64,000 nucleotides of DNA from Limimaricola sp964022235 (GCF_964022235.1 NZ_CAXHZL010000003.1:186001-250000); one strand, 5' to 3'; positions 22,681-32,031 are shown, counted from the stretch's first letter. The notes: generated by a model from the letters alone, not told the origin. Translations and numbers: made by a program.

Positions 22681-23768
22681 GCGAGGATCTTCCCGACCCG
22701 ACGGGCCTGCCCGGCCTGCCGCATCCGCGCGAGACGTCGCGGCTTATCGGACAGGACGCGGCAGTGACCGAATTTCTGGCCACGCAGGCCGGGGGGCGGA
22801 TGCATTCGGGCTGGCTCATCACCGGGCCGATGGGCGTGGGCAAGGCGACACTCGCCTACCGCATCGCGGCGCATCTGCTTGCGGGGCGCGACGCCTCCGA
22901 GGGGCTGGAGATGGCCGCCGATCACCCCGATCTGCGGCGCATCCGGGCCGGATCGCACCCGCGCCTCTTCGTTCTGAGGCGCGGCCCCAACGACAAGGGC
23001 GACCGCATTTCGGCGCAGATCCGGGTCGAGGAGATGCGCAAGCTCAAGAGCTTTTTCCATCTCAGCTCTACCGATGGCGGCCACCGCGCGGTGATCGTCG
23101 ACGCCGCCGACGAGATGAACGTCTCGGCGGCCAACGCGCTTTTGAAAGAGCTGGAAGAACCACCCGCCAACACGACGCTGATGCTGATCTCGCACCAGCC
23201 CTCGGCGCTGCTGCCGACGATCCGCTCGCGCTGCCGGGTGCTGCGGCTGCGCCCCTTGGAGCCTGCCCCCTTGGCCGAGGCGCTGGCTCAGGCCGGTGTC
23301 GCCAGCGAGGCGCCGGAGGCGCTTTCAGTGCTGGCTGCGGGATCGGTCGGCGGCGCGGCCCGGATCGCGCAGGCCGACGGGCGCGCGCTCTATGCCGATC
23401 TCGTGGCGCTGCTTTCGGGGCTGCCTCATATCGACCGCCCCCGCGCCATCGCCATGGCCGATGCCTGCGCCGGCAAGGGGGCTGAAACGCGGTTTCCGCT
23501 GATGCTCGACCTGATCGACCTGCTGCTCACCCGCGCCGCCCGCGCGGGGTTGATGGGCGAGCCGGACCTACAGGGGGCAGCGGGCGAGGCGCGGCTGCTC
23601 ATGACGCTGGCGCCTGATGCGCGGGCGGCGCGGCGCGTGGCGGAGCTCCAGCAAGAGTTGTCGGCGCGGGCGCGGCACGGGCGGGCGGTCAACCTTGACC
23701 CTTCGGCGCTGCTTCTAGATATGCTCTTGAGGATCGAAGCGATGGCGACCGATGTCGCCGCAGCCTGA
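22677..23768 (+). CDS. holB: DNA polymerase III subunit delta'
   Basis: 363 aa clamp-loader subunit. Typical start region: HPRETSRLIGQDAAVTEFLA, P-loop-like SGWLITGPMGVGKATLAYRI, then RVEEMRKLKSFFHLSS, VIVDAADEMNVSAANALLKE (Walker B-like) and LEEPPANTTLMLISHQPSA with SRCRVLRLRPL (sensor 1 and SRC motif). In the clamp loader, delta' opens and closes the gamma/tau ATPase ring to load the beta clamp. tmk-holB-tatD is a widespread bacterial gene order, supporting the call. ATG 22677 overlaps the tmk stop. Confidence 0.94.
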   Translation: MSEDLPDPTGLPGLPHPRETSRLIGQDAAVTEFLATQAGGRMHSGWLITGPMGVGKATLAYRIAAHLLAGRDASEGLEMAADHPDLRRIRAGSHPRLFVLRRGPNDKGDRISAQIRVEEMRKLKSFFHLSSTDGGHRAVIVDAADEMNVSAANALLKELEEPPANTTLMLISHQPSALLPTIRSRCRVLRLRPLEPAPLAEALAQAGVASEAPEALSVLAAGSVGGAARIAQADGRALYADLVALLSGLPHIDRPRAIAMADACAGKGAETRFPLMLDLIDLLLTRAARAGLMGEPDLQGAAGEARLLMTLAPDARAARRVAELQQELSARARHGRAVNLDPSALLLDMLLRIEAMATDVAAA

Positions 23769-23774
23769 GGCCAA

Positions 23775-24581
23775 ATGACTTCTCCAGATTTCCAACTCGT
23801 CGACGCGCATTGCCACCTCGACTTTCCCGACTTCGCCGATGAGCGCGAGGCGGTGATCGCTCGCGCACTCGATGCGGGCGTGACCCGGATGGTCACGATT
23901 TGCACCAAGCTCAAGAATGCGGACTCCGTGTGCGCCATCTCGGAGGCGCATGATCCGGTGTTCTGGGCCGTTGGCACCCACCCGATGAGCGCCGCCGACG
24001 AGCCGCTGGCCTCGGTCGAGGACCTCGTGGCACTGGCTGAGCACCCCAAAATGGTCGGCATCGGCGAGACCGGACTCGACTACCACTACACCGCGGAGAG
24101 CAAGCCGGTGCAGCAGGAGTCCTTGCGCATCCATATCGAGGCCGCGCGTCGAACCGGCCTGCCGCTGATCATCCATGCGCGCGATGCCGATGACGATATG
24201 GCCCGTATCTTGGCCGAGGAGCATGCGGCGGGCGAATATCAGTGCATGATGCACTGCTTCTCCTCCTCTGCTGAATTGGGCCGTGCGGCGCTGGACCTAG
24301 GGTTCTACCTCTCGATGTCGGGCATCGCTGCCTTCCCGCGCTCCAAAGAGCTGCGCGAGATCTTCAGCAATGCCCCCCTCGACCGCATCCTCGTCGAGAC
24401 CGACAGTCCCTATCTTGCGCCGCCGCCCCACCGGGGTCGCCGCAACGAACCAGCCTATACCGCGCATACGGCCAAGGTCGGTGCGGAGCTGTTCGGCCTT
24501 TCCCTGCCCGAGTTCGCGGCTCGGACCTCGGCCAACTTCGACCGGCTGTTCTCCAAGGCTGCAGGCTGGAGCCCCGCATGA
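23775..24581 (+). CDS. TatD family metal-dependent hydrolase (DNase)
   Basis: 268 aa TIM-barrel hydrolase. Metal ligands are visible: VDAHCHLDFPDF at the N-terminus, GIGETGLDYHY (Glu), LPLIIHARDADDD (His), MMHCFSSS (His) and VETDSPYLAPPPHRGRRNEP (Asp). The family has 3'-5' exonuclease activity and YcfH-type members sit beside holB, as here. It starts 6 bases after holB and overlaps the next MBL-fold gene by ATGA, so all are likely one transcript. Confidence 0.93.
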   Translation: MTSPDFQLVDAHCHLDFPDFADEREAVIARALDAGVTRMVTICTKLKNADSVCAISEAHDPVFWAVGTHPMSAADEPLASVEDLVALAEHPKMVGIGETGLDYHYTAESKPVQQESLRIHIEAARRTGLPLIIHARDADDDMARILAEEHAAGEYQCMMHCFSSSAELGRAALDLGFYLSMSGIAAFPRSKELREIFSNAPLDRILVETDSPYLAPPPHRGRRNEPAYTAHTAKVGAELFGLSLPEFAARTSANFDRLFSKAAGWSPA

Positions 24582-25378
24582 GCGACCGGCTGGAGGCGCG
24601 CATTTTAGGCTGCGGCTCCTCCGGGGGCGTGCCGCGCCTTGGCAATCTTTGGGGCGACTGCGACCCGGACGAGCCGCGCAACGCGCGCACCCGTTGCTCG
24701 CTGCTGCTGACCCGTCACGGGCCAGATGGCGCAACCCGCGTTCTCATCGATACCTCGCCCGACCTGCGCGCGCAGATGCTTGGCGCCGAAGTGGGCAAGC
24801 TCGATGGCGTGGTCTGGACCCATGCCCATGCAGACCACGTGCATGGCATCGACGATCTGCGGATGATCGCCTACAACATGCGCGCACGCCTGCAGTGCTG
24901 GGCCGACGCGCCTACGACCGAGGCGCTGATGGCGCGCTTCGGCTATGCCTTCGAGACGCCCGCAGGCTCAGACTATCCGCCGATCTGCGACCTGCATCAG
25001 ATCGAAGGCGATGTGGTCATCAATGGTGCGGGCGGCGAGATCCGCCTGACACCCTTCGACCTCGTGCATGGCAACATCACGGCGCTCGGCCTGCGCTGCG
25101 GCGGTATGGCTTACCTACCCGACGTCAACGAGATCCCCGACGCGGCATGGCGGCAATTGGATGGGCTCGATTGCCTGATCGTCGACGCGCTGCGCCGCAA
25201 CCCGCATCCGAGCCACGCGCATCTCGCGCTGACGCTGGAGTGGATCGCCCGCGCCGCCCCTCGGCGCGCGGTACTGACCAACATGCATTACGACCTCGAT
25301 TACGCCACCGTCGCGGCCGAGACGCCCGAGCATGTGAGCCCTGCGTATGACGGGATGACACTGTCGTTCGACATCTAG
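24578..25378 (+). CDS. MBL-fold metallohydrolase (PhnP-like)
   Basis: 266 aa metallo-beta-lactamase-fold enzyme. It begins LGCGSSGGVPRLGN, the sign of the PhnP/RNase Z-like branch; metal-binding HAHADHVHGIDDLR (H-x-H-x-DH), then DLVHGNITALGLRCG, MAYLPDVNEIP, and IVDALRRNPHPSHAHLAL near the C-terminus. PhnP hydrolyses cyclic phosphodiesters; the exact substrate of this member, which follows tatD in many Rhodobacterales, is not known. Coupled to tatD by ATGA. Confidence 0.88.
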   Translation: MSDRLEARILGCGSSGGVPRLGNLWGDCDPDEPRNARTRCSLLLTRHGPDGATRVLIDTSPDLRAQMLGAEVGKLDGVVWTHAHADHVHGIDDLRMIAYNMRARLQCWADAPTTEALMARFGYAFETPAGSDYPPICDLHQIEGDVVINGAGGEIRLTPFDLVHGNITALGLRCGGMAYLPDVNEIPDAAWRQLDGLDCLIVDALRRNPHPSHAHLALTLEWIARAAPRRAVLTNMHYDLDYATVAAETPEHVSPAYDGMTLSFDI

Positions 25379-25451
25379 GCCGAGGGCCCCCTGCCCCTTC
25401 ATCTTCGCAAACACGCAAAGTCGCGGCCTCGCCCCGCGCGAGGGATGAGAG

Positions 25452-26381
25452 ATGATCCTGCTGCTCACCGTGACCTTGCCGGTGTTTCTGGTGCTGGGCT
25501 TTGGCTATCTCGCCTCTTGGCGCGGCTGGATCGGCGAGCCTGCTATCGACGGTCTCATGCGGTTCAGCCAAGGCTTTGCGATCCCCTGCCTGCTGTTTCT
25601 CGCCATCGCCCGGCTTGATCTGGCACAGGAGTTCGACCTCGCCCTTTTGGGCAGCTTCTACGCCGGGGCGCTGACGGGGTTCTTCGCGGGCATGCTCGGT
25701 GCGCGACTGATCTTCGCACGCTCTTGGGAGGATGCGGTCGCGATCGGTTTTGTCGGCCTGTTCTCCAACTCGCTGCTGCTCGGCTTGCCGATCACCGAGC
25801 GCGCCTATGGCCCGGACGCGCTGCAGGCCAATTTCGCGATCATCGCGCTGCATTCGCCGTTCTGCTATGCGGTCGGCATCACCGCGATGGAAATCGTCCG
25901 CGCGCAGGGCGGATCGTTGCGGCATCTGCCGGGCAAGGTGCTGCGTGGCATGGGACGCAATGCGCTGATTCTCGGCATCCTTTTGGGAGCTCTGGTGAAC
26001 CTGTCGGGCCTGCCGCTGCCAGAGGTGCTGGTCGAGGCGCTGGAGTTGATGGCCCGCGCGGCCCTGCCCGCGGCTCTTTTCGGGCTGGGCGGTGTGCTTT
26101 ATCGCTACCGCCCCGAGGGCGACATGCGGGTGATCCTCTTCGTGGTAGCGGTGTCGCTGGTGCTGCACCCGGCGGTGGTCTGGGGTCTCGGGTCGGTCGC
26201 GGGGCTCAAGGTACCGGCGTTCCGCTCGGGCATCATCACGGCGGCCATGGCCCCGGGGGTGAACGCCTATCTCTTTGCCAGCATGTATGGCCACGCCAAG
26301 CGGGTCGCGGCCTCGGCGGTGCTGATCGGCACGGCGGCCTCGATCCTGACCGCGACGGTCTGGCTGGCGCTGCTGCCCTGA
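25452..26381 (+). CDS. AEC-family transporter (auxin efflux carrier-like)
   Basis: 309 aa integral membrane protein with about 10 predicted helices in two repeats (e.g. ILLLTVTLPVFLVLGFGYLA at the start; AIGFVGLFSNSLLLGLPITE with the conserved N-x-x-x-x-G-x-P pattern; GIITAAMAPGVNAYLFASMY in the second half). Members move organic acids such as malate or malonate; substrate here cannot be told. The ATG at 25452 follows CGAGGGATGAG, which offers a weak AGGGA-type ribosome site. It ends before a bidirectional terminator shared with the ABC operon. Confidence 0.9.
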   Translation: MILLLTVTLPVFLVLGFGYLASWRGWIGEPAIDGLMRFSQGFAIPCLLFLAIARLDLAQEFDLALLGSFYAGALTGFFAGMLGARLIFARSWEDAVAIGFVGLFSNSLLLGLPITERAYGPDALQANFAIIALHSPFCYAVGITAMEIVRAQGGSLRHLPGKVLRGMGRNALILGILLGALVNLSGLPLPEVLVEALELMARAALPAALFGLGGVLYRYRPEGDMRVILFVVAVSLVLHPAVVWGLGSVAGLKVPAFRSGIITAAMAPGVNAYLFASMYGHAKRVAASAVLIGTAASILTATVWLALLP

Positions 26382-26398
26382 GACTGTTCAACGTAAAA

Positions 26399-26423
26399 CG
26401 CCCCGCAGATGACCTACGGGGCG
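26399..26423. terminator. Bidirectional terminator between AEC gene and ABC operon
   Basis: CGCCCCG/CGGGGCG stem with 11-base loop. Plus-strand tail CTTTC; on the minus strand the stem is followed by TTTTACG, so it can end both convergent transcripts. Confidence 0.7.
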
Positions 26424-26456
26424 CTTTCGCCGTTGCATAGGAAGGGTTGCCGCCCC

Positions 26457-27311
26457 TCAGCCCGGCGTCATGCCGCGCAGCCGCTCGGACCGGCGCCGCA
26501 GGAATTCGAGCGTCACCAGCAGCACCACCGAGATCGAGATCAGCACCGTCGCAGCCGCGAGGATCGTGGGCGAGATTTGCTCGCGCAGACCGGTGAACAT
26601 CTGCCACGGCAGCGTCTTCTGCCCGGCGGAGCCGACAAAGAGCACCACGACCACCTCGTCGAAAGAGGTGATGAAGGCGAACAGGCCGCCCGAGACCACA
26701 CCTGGCAGGATCAGCGGCATCTGCACCTTGAAGAAGGTGCGCACCGGATCCGCCCCAAGGTTCGCCGCCGCGCGCGTTAGCGATCGGTCGAAGCCCACCA
26801 GCGTCGCGGTAACGGTGATGATCACGAAGGGGATGCCAAGGGCGGCGTGCGCCAGAACCACGCCCCAATAGGTCCCCTGCAGGCCGATCCGGCTGTAGAA
26901 GAAGTACATGCCGGCCGCCGAAATGATCAGCGGCACGATCATCGGCGAGATCAGGATCGCCATGATCGCGCGGCGGAACGGCACGTGCGGTTGGCTCAGG
27001 CCGATCGCCGCGAGGGTGCCGAGCGCCACCGACAGGAAGGTCGCGACGGGCGCGATCTTCAGCGAGTTCCACAAGGGCACCTGCCAGTCGGGATTGGTGA
27101 AGAAGTCGCGGTAGTGCTTGGTCGAATAGCCCTCCGGATCCAGGGCCAGCATCTTCGGAGTGAAGGTGAAGAAGTTCTCGGCGTTGAACGACAGCGGGAT
27201 GATGATGAGGATCGGCGCGATCAGGAAGAAGAAGATCGCCGTGCAGATCACGAGGTAGGAATAGTGCCAGATTCTCTGGCCGGTCGAGGCATATGGGGGA
27301 AGTGCAGCCAT
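26457..27311 (-). CDS. ABC transporter permease (PotC-like)
   Basis: 284 aa inner-membrane permease with six predicted helices. First helix LVICTAIFFFLIAPILIIIP; the cytoplasmic EAA loop reads AAANLGADPVRTFFKVQMPL (residues ~180-200) and would contact the ATPase. The next helices include GLFAFITSFDEVVVVLFV, typical of spermidine/putrescine or related permeases. Last gene of a four-gene importer operon, 4 bases after its partner permease. Substrate is inferred from the family of all four genes: polyamines or similar small cations/opines. Confidence 0.9.
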   Translation of the reverse strand: MAALPPYASTGQRIWHYSYLVICTAIFFFLIAPILIIIPLSFNAENFFTFTPKMLALDPEGYSTKHYRDFFTNPDWQVPLWNSLKIAPVATFLSVALGTLAAIGLSQPHVPFRRAIMAILISPMIVPLIISAAGMYFFYSRIGLQGTYWGVVLAHAALGIPFVIITVTATLVGFDRSLTRAAANLGADPVRTFFKVQMPLILPGVVSGGLFAFITSFDEVVVVLFVGSAGQKTLPWQMFTGLREQISPTILAAATVLISISVVLLVTLEFLRRRSERLRGMTPG

Positions 27312-27315
27312 TCTC

Positions 27316-28905
27316 TCAGCCTCCCAGCTTGACGTTGTCGATGCCGACGATGCGGTCGTAGACCCAGTAGAGCGTGAGCACGAGCGCCAGCAGGATGGTG
27401 CCCAGCGCGGCCGCGAGGCCCCAGTTCAACGACGACGAGATGTGGTAGGCGATCCGGTTCGAGATGAAGACGCCCGTGGTGCCACCGACGATCTCGGGCG
27501 TGATGTAGTAGCCGATCGACAGGATGAAGGCGAGGATCGAGCCCGCGCCGATGCCCGGCACCGAAAGCGGGAACCACACCCGCCAGAAGGCGGTCCAGTC
27601 GTTGGCCCCCATGGATTTGGCAGCCCTCATGTAGGAGGGCGGGATGGTCTTCATCACCGAATAGAGCGGCAGGATCATGAAAGGCAGCAGGATATGCGTC
27701 ATCGCGATGATCGTGCCGGTGGCGTTGTTGATGAGCGTCAGGCGGTTGGCGTCCGACACCAGGCCGATCCAGACCAGCGTGTCGTTGATCACGCCCTGCT
27801 GTTGCAGCAGCACCTTCCACGCGGAGGTCCGCACCAAGAGCGAGGTCCAGAACGGCAGCAGCACAAGGATCATCAGCACGTTGGCCGAGCGCATCGGCAG
27901 TGTCGAAAGCAGATAGGCGATCGGGTAGCCCAGCAGGATGCAGGAGAAGGTGATCGCCAGCGACATCCACATGGTGCGCCAGAACAGCGTCAGATAGATC
28001 GTCTCGCTTTCTGGGCGCCACTGTGCTTCGCCGCCAGGGCCGTTCATCATGTCGACGGCGTTGAGGAAATAGCCGTCGGTGTAGTTCGGGCTGTAGGTCT
28101 CGATGACCTGCCAGACCTCGGGGTCGAGCCAGTCGTCATCGCTCTCCTCGAACAAGGCCTTGATCGACACGCTCTCGAAGCCCGAGACGTCGACGCTCGG
28201 AAAGCCTTCCGGAGCCGCGCCATTCGCGAGGTCGCGGTAAAGTGCGGTGAAGACGTAGTCGGGCACGTCTTCCTCGAGCGGATCGTCCTCGTTGGCTTTG
28301 ACGGTCAGCTCGACCCAGGACTCCCAAGCGTCGGCCGCAAAGGGAAGTGCCGCGCGGATCTCGTCTCGGGCCATCCAGTCGACCCAGTTCGCGGGATCGG
28401 CCAACGCTGGGTCGGCTTCGGTGAACTGGTCGGTGTAAATATCGGTATCAAAGCGGCCCACGTCGCGGCCGGTGCCACGGAAGAGCGAGCTGAGACCGGT
28501 AGATTCGTAGTTCAGTCGGCTGCCGAGACGGGTGTGGCTCTTGTACTCGGCGGCAATGAACAGATCGGTGTAAAGCGCCTCGTAGACAGGCTCGCCGGGG
28601 GCTTCTTCGGGGAGGTTCTGATCCTTGCGAAGGGCCGCAACGGTGCGCGGCAGCGTCTCGGAGACGATCTGGTTCTCGACCGAACGGAACAGCATGTCGG
28701 CGATGGGGGCCACGAAGGCCACGAGGATGAAGATCAGCAGCGGTGAGACCAACAGGAAGGCGCGCAGCTTTTCGCGCCTGAGCGCGCGATTCAGGCTGTG
28801 CTTGAGCGGCCGGCCATCGGCGGCCAGCATCGGCCCTTCGGTCACCTCGCCGCCCGGAAGCGCCGCCATCGGCTGCTTTGGGGGTGTCGTCGCGCTGTCG
28901 GTCAT
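27316..28905 (-). CDS. ABC transporter permease (PotB-like) with large periplasmic insertion
   Basis: 529 aa, nearly twice the usual ~285 aa. After a cytoplasmic tail and helix 1 (LLVSPLLIFILVAFVAPIAD) comes a ~220-residue soluble, acidic region (~75-295, e.g. NEDDPLEEDVPDYVF, FEESDDDWLDPEVW), then the remaining five helices from TLFWRTMWMSLAITFSCILL on, with the EAA loop AAKSMGANDWTAFWRVWFPL. The insertion would face the periplasm, where it could contact the binding protein. The start is placed at ATG 28905 because GGAGG is only 1 base from the first ATG (28908) and 4 from this one. It precedes the second permease gene by 4 bases. Confidence 0.88.
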   Translation of the reverse strand: MTDSATTPPKQPMAALPGGEVTEGPMLAADGRPLKHSLNRALRREKLRAFLLVSPLLIFILVAFVAPIADMLFRSVENQIVSETLPRTVAALRKDQNLPEEAPGEPVYEALYTDLFIAAEYKSHTRLGSRLNYESTGLSSLFRGTGRDVGRFDTDIYTDQFTEADPALADPANWVDWMARDEIRAALPFAADAWESWVELTVKANEDDPLEEDVPDYVFTALYRDLANGAAPEGFPSVDVSGFESVSIKALFEESDDDWLDPEVWQVIETYSPNYTDGYFLNAVDMMNGPGGEAQWRPESETIYLTLFWRTMWMSLAITFSCILLGYPIAYLLSTLPMRSANVLMILVLLPFWTSLLVRTSAWKVLLQQQGVINDTLVWIGLVSDANRLTLINNATGTIIAMTHILLPFMILPLYSVMKTIPPSYMRAAKSMGANDWTAFWRVWFPLSVPGIGAGSILAFILSIGYYITPEIVGGTTGVFISNRIAYHISSSLNWGLAAALGTILLALVLTLYWVYDRIVGIDNVKLGG

Positions 28906-28976
28906 CATGCCTCCGGAACTGGGGGTGGGACGGGGCCATGGCGGCCCCGTCCCGTCATCGCGTCAGACGCGCGGTC

Positions 28977-30098
28977 TTACTGCGCGAGCCAGGCCTGGAA
29001 CTTGGCGTCCAGATCGTCGCGATAGTCGGCCCACCATTCGTAGTTCTGCACGAAGGCACCCTTGGCGTTGTCGGGGTTGGTCGGCATGTGCGGCGCCATG
29101 TCGATCCCGAGCTCGGCGTGCTCACCCACGAGCGGCGCGGAGGATTTGCGGGCCGGGCCGTAGGAGATGTACTTGGCCTGATCCGCGAGACGCTGGGTGT
29201 CGGTCGCGAAGTAGAGGAAGTCCTTGACGCGCGCGAGCTTGGCGTCGTCGAGGCCCTCGGGGATGATCCAGCCGTCGAGGTCGTAGGACTGGGTGTCCCA
29301 CATCATGTTGACGGGTTGGTCCTGCTCGACGATCAGGCTGAACAGGCGACCGTTGTAGGTCGAACCGAAGACGACTTCGCCATCGGCGAGCAGCTGCGGC
29401 GTGTCGGCACCGGCCGACCACCAGATCGTCTCGTCCTTGATGGTGTCGAGCTTGGCGAAAGCACGGTCCTGGCCTTCCTCGGTCTCGAGCACGTCGTAGA
29501 CGTCCTCATAGGCGACGCCATCACAGATCAGCGCCCATTCGAGGTTGTTGTGCGGGCGCTTCTCGAGCGACCGCTGACCCGGGAAGGTCTCGAGGTCGAA
29601 CACGTCGCAGATGCTCTCGGGCTGCTTGCCGTCCCACTCGGCCACGTCGTTGCGGTAGCCGAAGGTGTAGGAGTAAGCGATCTGCGGGATGAAGCAGTCG
29701 GAGACCAGCATGTCGCCGAAATCCTCGGAGGCGGGCGTGCCGTCCGGCGCCGGGGCGAGATCCTCGTCGACGTCGATCTCCATCGCGAGACCTTCGTCGC
29801 ACAGGCGCATCGCGTCGGCGGCGGTGGCGTCGACCAGATCCCAGGTGACGTTGCCGGCTTCGTTCTGGGCGCGCAGCTTGGCGACCGCTTCGGCCGAGCT
29901 TTCGTCCCAGGTAACGGTCACCTCGGGGTGCATCTCAAGGTAGGGCTCGACATAGGCCTTGAGCTGGCTCTGCTGATAGGCGCCACCCCAGCTGATGATG
30001 GTCATCTCGTTGGCCATCTCGACGTGGCTCTCGGCCCCGGCGACGGTGGCAGCGGCCACAAGTGCGGTGGTCGCAGTCAAAAGACGAGTGGTTTTCAT
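28977..30098 (-). CDS. ABC transporter substrate-binding protein (PotD-like)
   Basis: 373 aa periplasmic binding protein. Signal peptide MKTTRLLTATTALVAAATVA, cut after AGA. The mature start ANEMTIISWGGAYQQSQLKA is the classic beginning of type-2 extracellular solute-binding proteins of the spermidine/putrescine group. Later segments: VTWDLVDATAADAMRLCDEG, YSYTFGYRN, VVFGSTYNGRLFSLI, DGWIIPEG. Acidic residues near the cleft would suit a cationic ligand, but this is inference. ATG 30098 follows ACGGGAG; the longer open frame would put the signal peptide at residue 47 and is rejected. Confidence 0.9.
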   Translation of the reverse strand: MKTTRLLTATTALVAAATVAGAESHVEMANEMTIISWGGAYQQSQLKAYVEPYLEMHPEVTVTWDESSAEAVAKLRAQNEAGNVTWDLVDATAADAMRLCDEGLAMEIDVDEDLAPAPDGTPASEDFGDMLVSDCFIPQIAYSYTFGYRNDVAEWDGKQPESICDVFDLETFPGQRSLEKRPHNNLEWALICDGVAYEDVYDVLETEEGQDRAFAKLDTIKDETIWWSAGADTPQLLADGEVVFGSTYNGRLFSLIVEQDQPVNMMWDTQSYDLDGWIIPEGLDDAKLARVKDFLYFATDTQRLADQAKYISYGPARKSSAPLVGEHAELGIDMAPHMPTNPDNAKGAFVQNYEWWADYRDDLDAKFQAWLAQ

Positions 30099-30214
30099 AG
30101 AGTTGGAACTCCCGTTGGTTACCCGGTTCTTGGTTTGAAAGGGGACGCGGTCCGGGTGACGACGCCCCGCATAGGCCGCGCCCCCTTTGCGGGGGTCGCG
30201 GTGCGCGGTCGATC

Positions 30215-31315
30215 TCAGGGATCGAGCGCGCGGCAATCCTCGGCGTGCCAGCCGATGCGGATTTCCTGACCCGGCTTCAGCCGCGGCTGATCGGGCGCGT
30301 TTCTGGTCTTCATAATGAAGTCATCCTGTCCGGCCACGCGAAGCCGCGTGCGGAAGGTGTCCCCCATGTAGATGAACTCCTGCACGGTCGCGGGGAGCGT
30401 GTGCGCCCCTTCGGTGAGGCGTTCGGGGTTCGATTCCACCCGCTCGGGGCGGATCGACACGCGGGTGCGCTGGCCCACTTCGTGCACGTTGACCGGTAGC
30501 GCGTCGATCAGCTCGCCGTCGTCGAGCCGCACGAGGCAGGACGACGCGTCGATCTTCTCGATGACGCCTTCGAGCGTGTTGTTCTCGCCGATGAACTGCG
30601 CGACGAAGCTGTTCTGAGGCTTTTCATAAAGTTCGTCGGGCGGGGCCAGCTGCTGGATCCGGCCATCGTCGAACACTGCGACTCGGTCCGACATGGTCAG
30701 CGCCTCGGTCTGGTCGTGCGTCACATAGACCACGGTGATGCCCAGACGGTGCGCCAGATCGGTGATCTCGAACTGCAGCGTCTCGCGCAGCTGCTTGTCG
30801 AGCGCGCCCAGAGGCTCGTCCATCAGCACCAGCTCGGGTTCGAACACCAGCGCCCGCGCCAAGGCGATCCGCTGCTGCTGACCACCAGATAGCTGGGTCG
30901 GACGGCGATTCTTGAACTCGCCCATTTGCACCATGTCGAGCGCGCGCACGATCTTCTGCTCGCGCTCGGACTTGCCCATCTTGCGCACTTCGAGCGGGAA
31001 GGAGAGGTTCTCTCCCACTGTCATATGCGGGAACAGTGCATAGTTCTGGAACACCATGCCGATGCCGCGCTTGTGCGGTGGGATGTTGTTGATGGACTTG
31101 CCGTCGAGGCGGATCTCGCCATGGGTGGCAGTCTCGAAGCCCGCGAGCATCATCAGGCAGGTGGTCTTGCCCGAGCCCGATGGCCCCAGCATGGTCAGGA
31201 ACTCGCCCTTCGGCAGTGAGAGGTTGAGATCCTTCACGACGAGCTTCTCGCCGTCATAGCTTTTCTGCACGCGTTCGAATTCCACGAACGCCTCTGAACT
31301 CGAGCCCTGGGCCAA
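30215..31315 (-). CDS. ABC transporter ATP-binding protein (PotA-like)
   Basis: 366 aa ATPase and first gene of the importer operon. Walker A MLGPSGSGKTT, Q-loop MVFQNYALFPHMTV, signature LSGGQQQRIALARAL, Walker B LVLMDEPLGALD, switch His VYVTHDQTEAL. After residue 240 a TOBE-type regulatory domain follows (FIGENNTLEGVIEKID, VSIRPERV, EFIYMGDTFRTRLRV). Start appears to be TTG 31315, with GGGAG 8 bases before; no ATG is near. A ~115-base gap to the binding-protein gene may hold a second promoter or processing site. Confidence 0.92.
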   Translation of the reverse strand: MAQGSSSEAFVEFERVQKSYDGEKLVVKDLNLSLPKGEFLTMLGPSGSGKTTCLMMLAGFETATHGEIRLDGKSINNIPPHKRGIGMVFQNYALFPHMTVGENLSFPLEVRKMGKSEREQKIVRALDMVQMGEFKNRRPTQLSGGQQQRIALARALVFEPELVLMDEPLGALDKQLRETLQFEITDLAHRLGITVVYVTHDQTEALTMSDRVAVFDDGRIQQLAPPDELYEKPQNSFVAQFIGENNTLEGVIEKIDASSCLVRLDDGELIDALPVNVHEVGQRTRVSIRPERVESNPERLTEGAHTLPATVQEFIYMGDTFRTRLRVAGQDDFIMKTRNAPDQPRLKPGQEIRIGWHAEDCRALDP

Positions 31316-31774
31316 GCCTTGCTCCCTGTTGTTATGCCGGCGGATTTTTTCCGCGCTTGTCAGCCGAGACTAAAACAAGGTGCTCTGCGCAATGCAACCG
31401 AATAGCCGACACGCAGATATTACGCCGGGTCACACCCCGAAAGGCACGACACAGACTGCTTGCACGAAAGGGCGTAGCGGGCTTCAACGCGGCGCGATGC
31501 CGCATGCTCAGATCGCTTTTACAGCACAATCCTGGGGGGATTTTTAGATAGATTATTCGCCATTAGCGATTATTCGATGTCGCGCAGAGACATGTCTATG
31601 TCGGATTCAGTCTCCAAGCGACCACGCAGACGGGACGAGATTTCAGCCTCGGCGACACTGGCTTCGACCGCATGACACAGGAAAAGGGCCAGCGTTTCCG
31701 CGGCCCTGCACTTCGAAGCTCATCTGCTCTGGGAGATCCGGCGGCCCGCCTTGCCGGCGGGCCTGCCTGAATGG
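31316..31774. other. Intergenic region with a direct repeat and no convincing gene
   Basis: Lies between the importer promoter and tRNA-Leu. Contains GATTATTCG twice (31551-31559 and 31568-31576, 17 bases apart) in an A/T-rich patch, which may be an operator. A short minus-strand open stretch (31573-31710) has no start codon. Otherwise nothing recognised. Confidence 0.45.
31743..31763 (-). terminator. Hairpin after tRNA-Leu
   Basis: GGCCCGCC/GGCGGGCC with a TTGCC loop starts 8 bases past the encoded CCA of tRNA-Leu on the minus strand. Strong GC stem without T-run. Confidence 0.5.
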
Positions 31775-31858
31775 TGCGGTCGAGAAGACTCGAACTTCCA
31801 CGGGTGTTACCCCACAGCGACCTCAACGCTGCGCGTCTACCAATTCCGCCACGACCGC
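31775..31858 (-). tRNA. tRNA-Leu (anticodon GAG)
   Basis: 84 nt on the minus strand plus encoded CCA (31772-31774). Acceptor GCGGTCG/CGACCGC with discriminator A; D-loop AATTGGTAGACGC; anticodon stem CAGCG/CGCTG with loop TTGAGGT, anticodon GAG; long variable arm (TGGGGTAACACCCG); T-loop GTTCGAGTC. Fits tRNA-Leu fully. No element is visible at its 3' end. Confidence 0.95.
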
Positions 31859-32031
31859 ACGTGATCAGGTAGGATGGCGGCCTCATAGCCTCGGGCTTCG
31901 GGGGAGCGCAAGAGCGAATTTTGCCGGACCCGGCGTCAAGCGCGAGAATCTTGGCGACGACTCCGGGCTTTGACTTTTCCGCCCCCCCGCGCCACCCCGT
32001 CCGAGACGAGGCTTGATACGGAGTGCCGACA

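Noticed and set aside
31573..31710. Minus-strand open stretch reading AAETLALFLCHAVEASVAEA
   Set aside because: No start codon after the upstream stop and no recognised family; may be a relic or chance.
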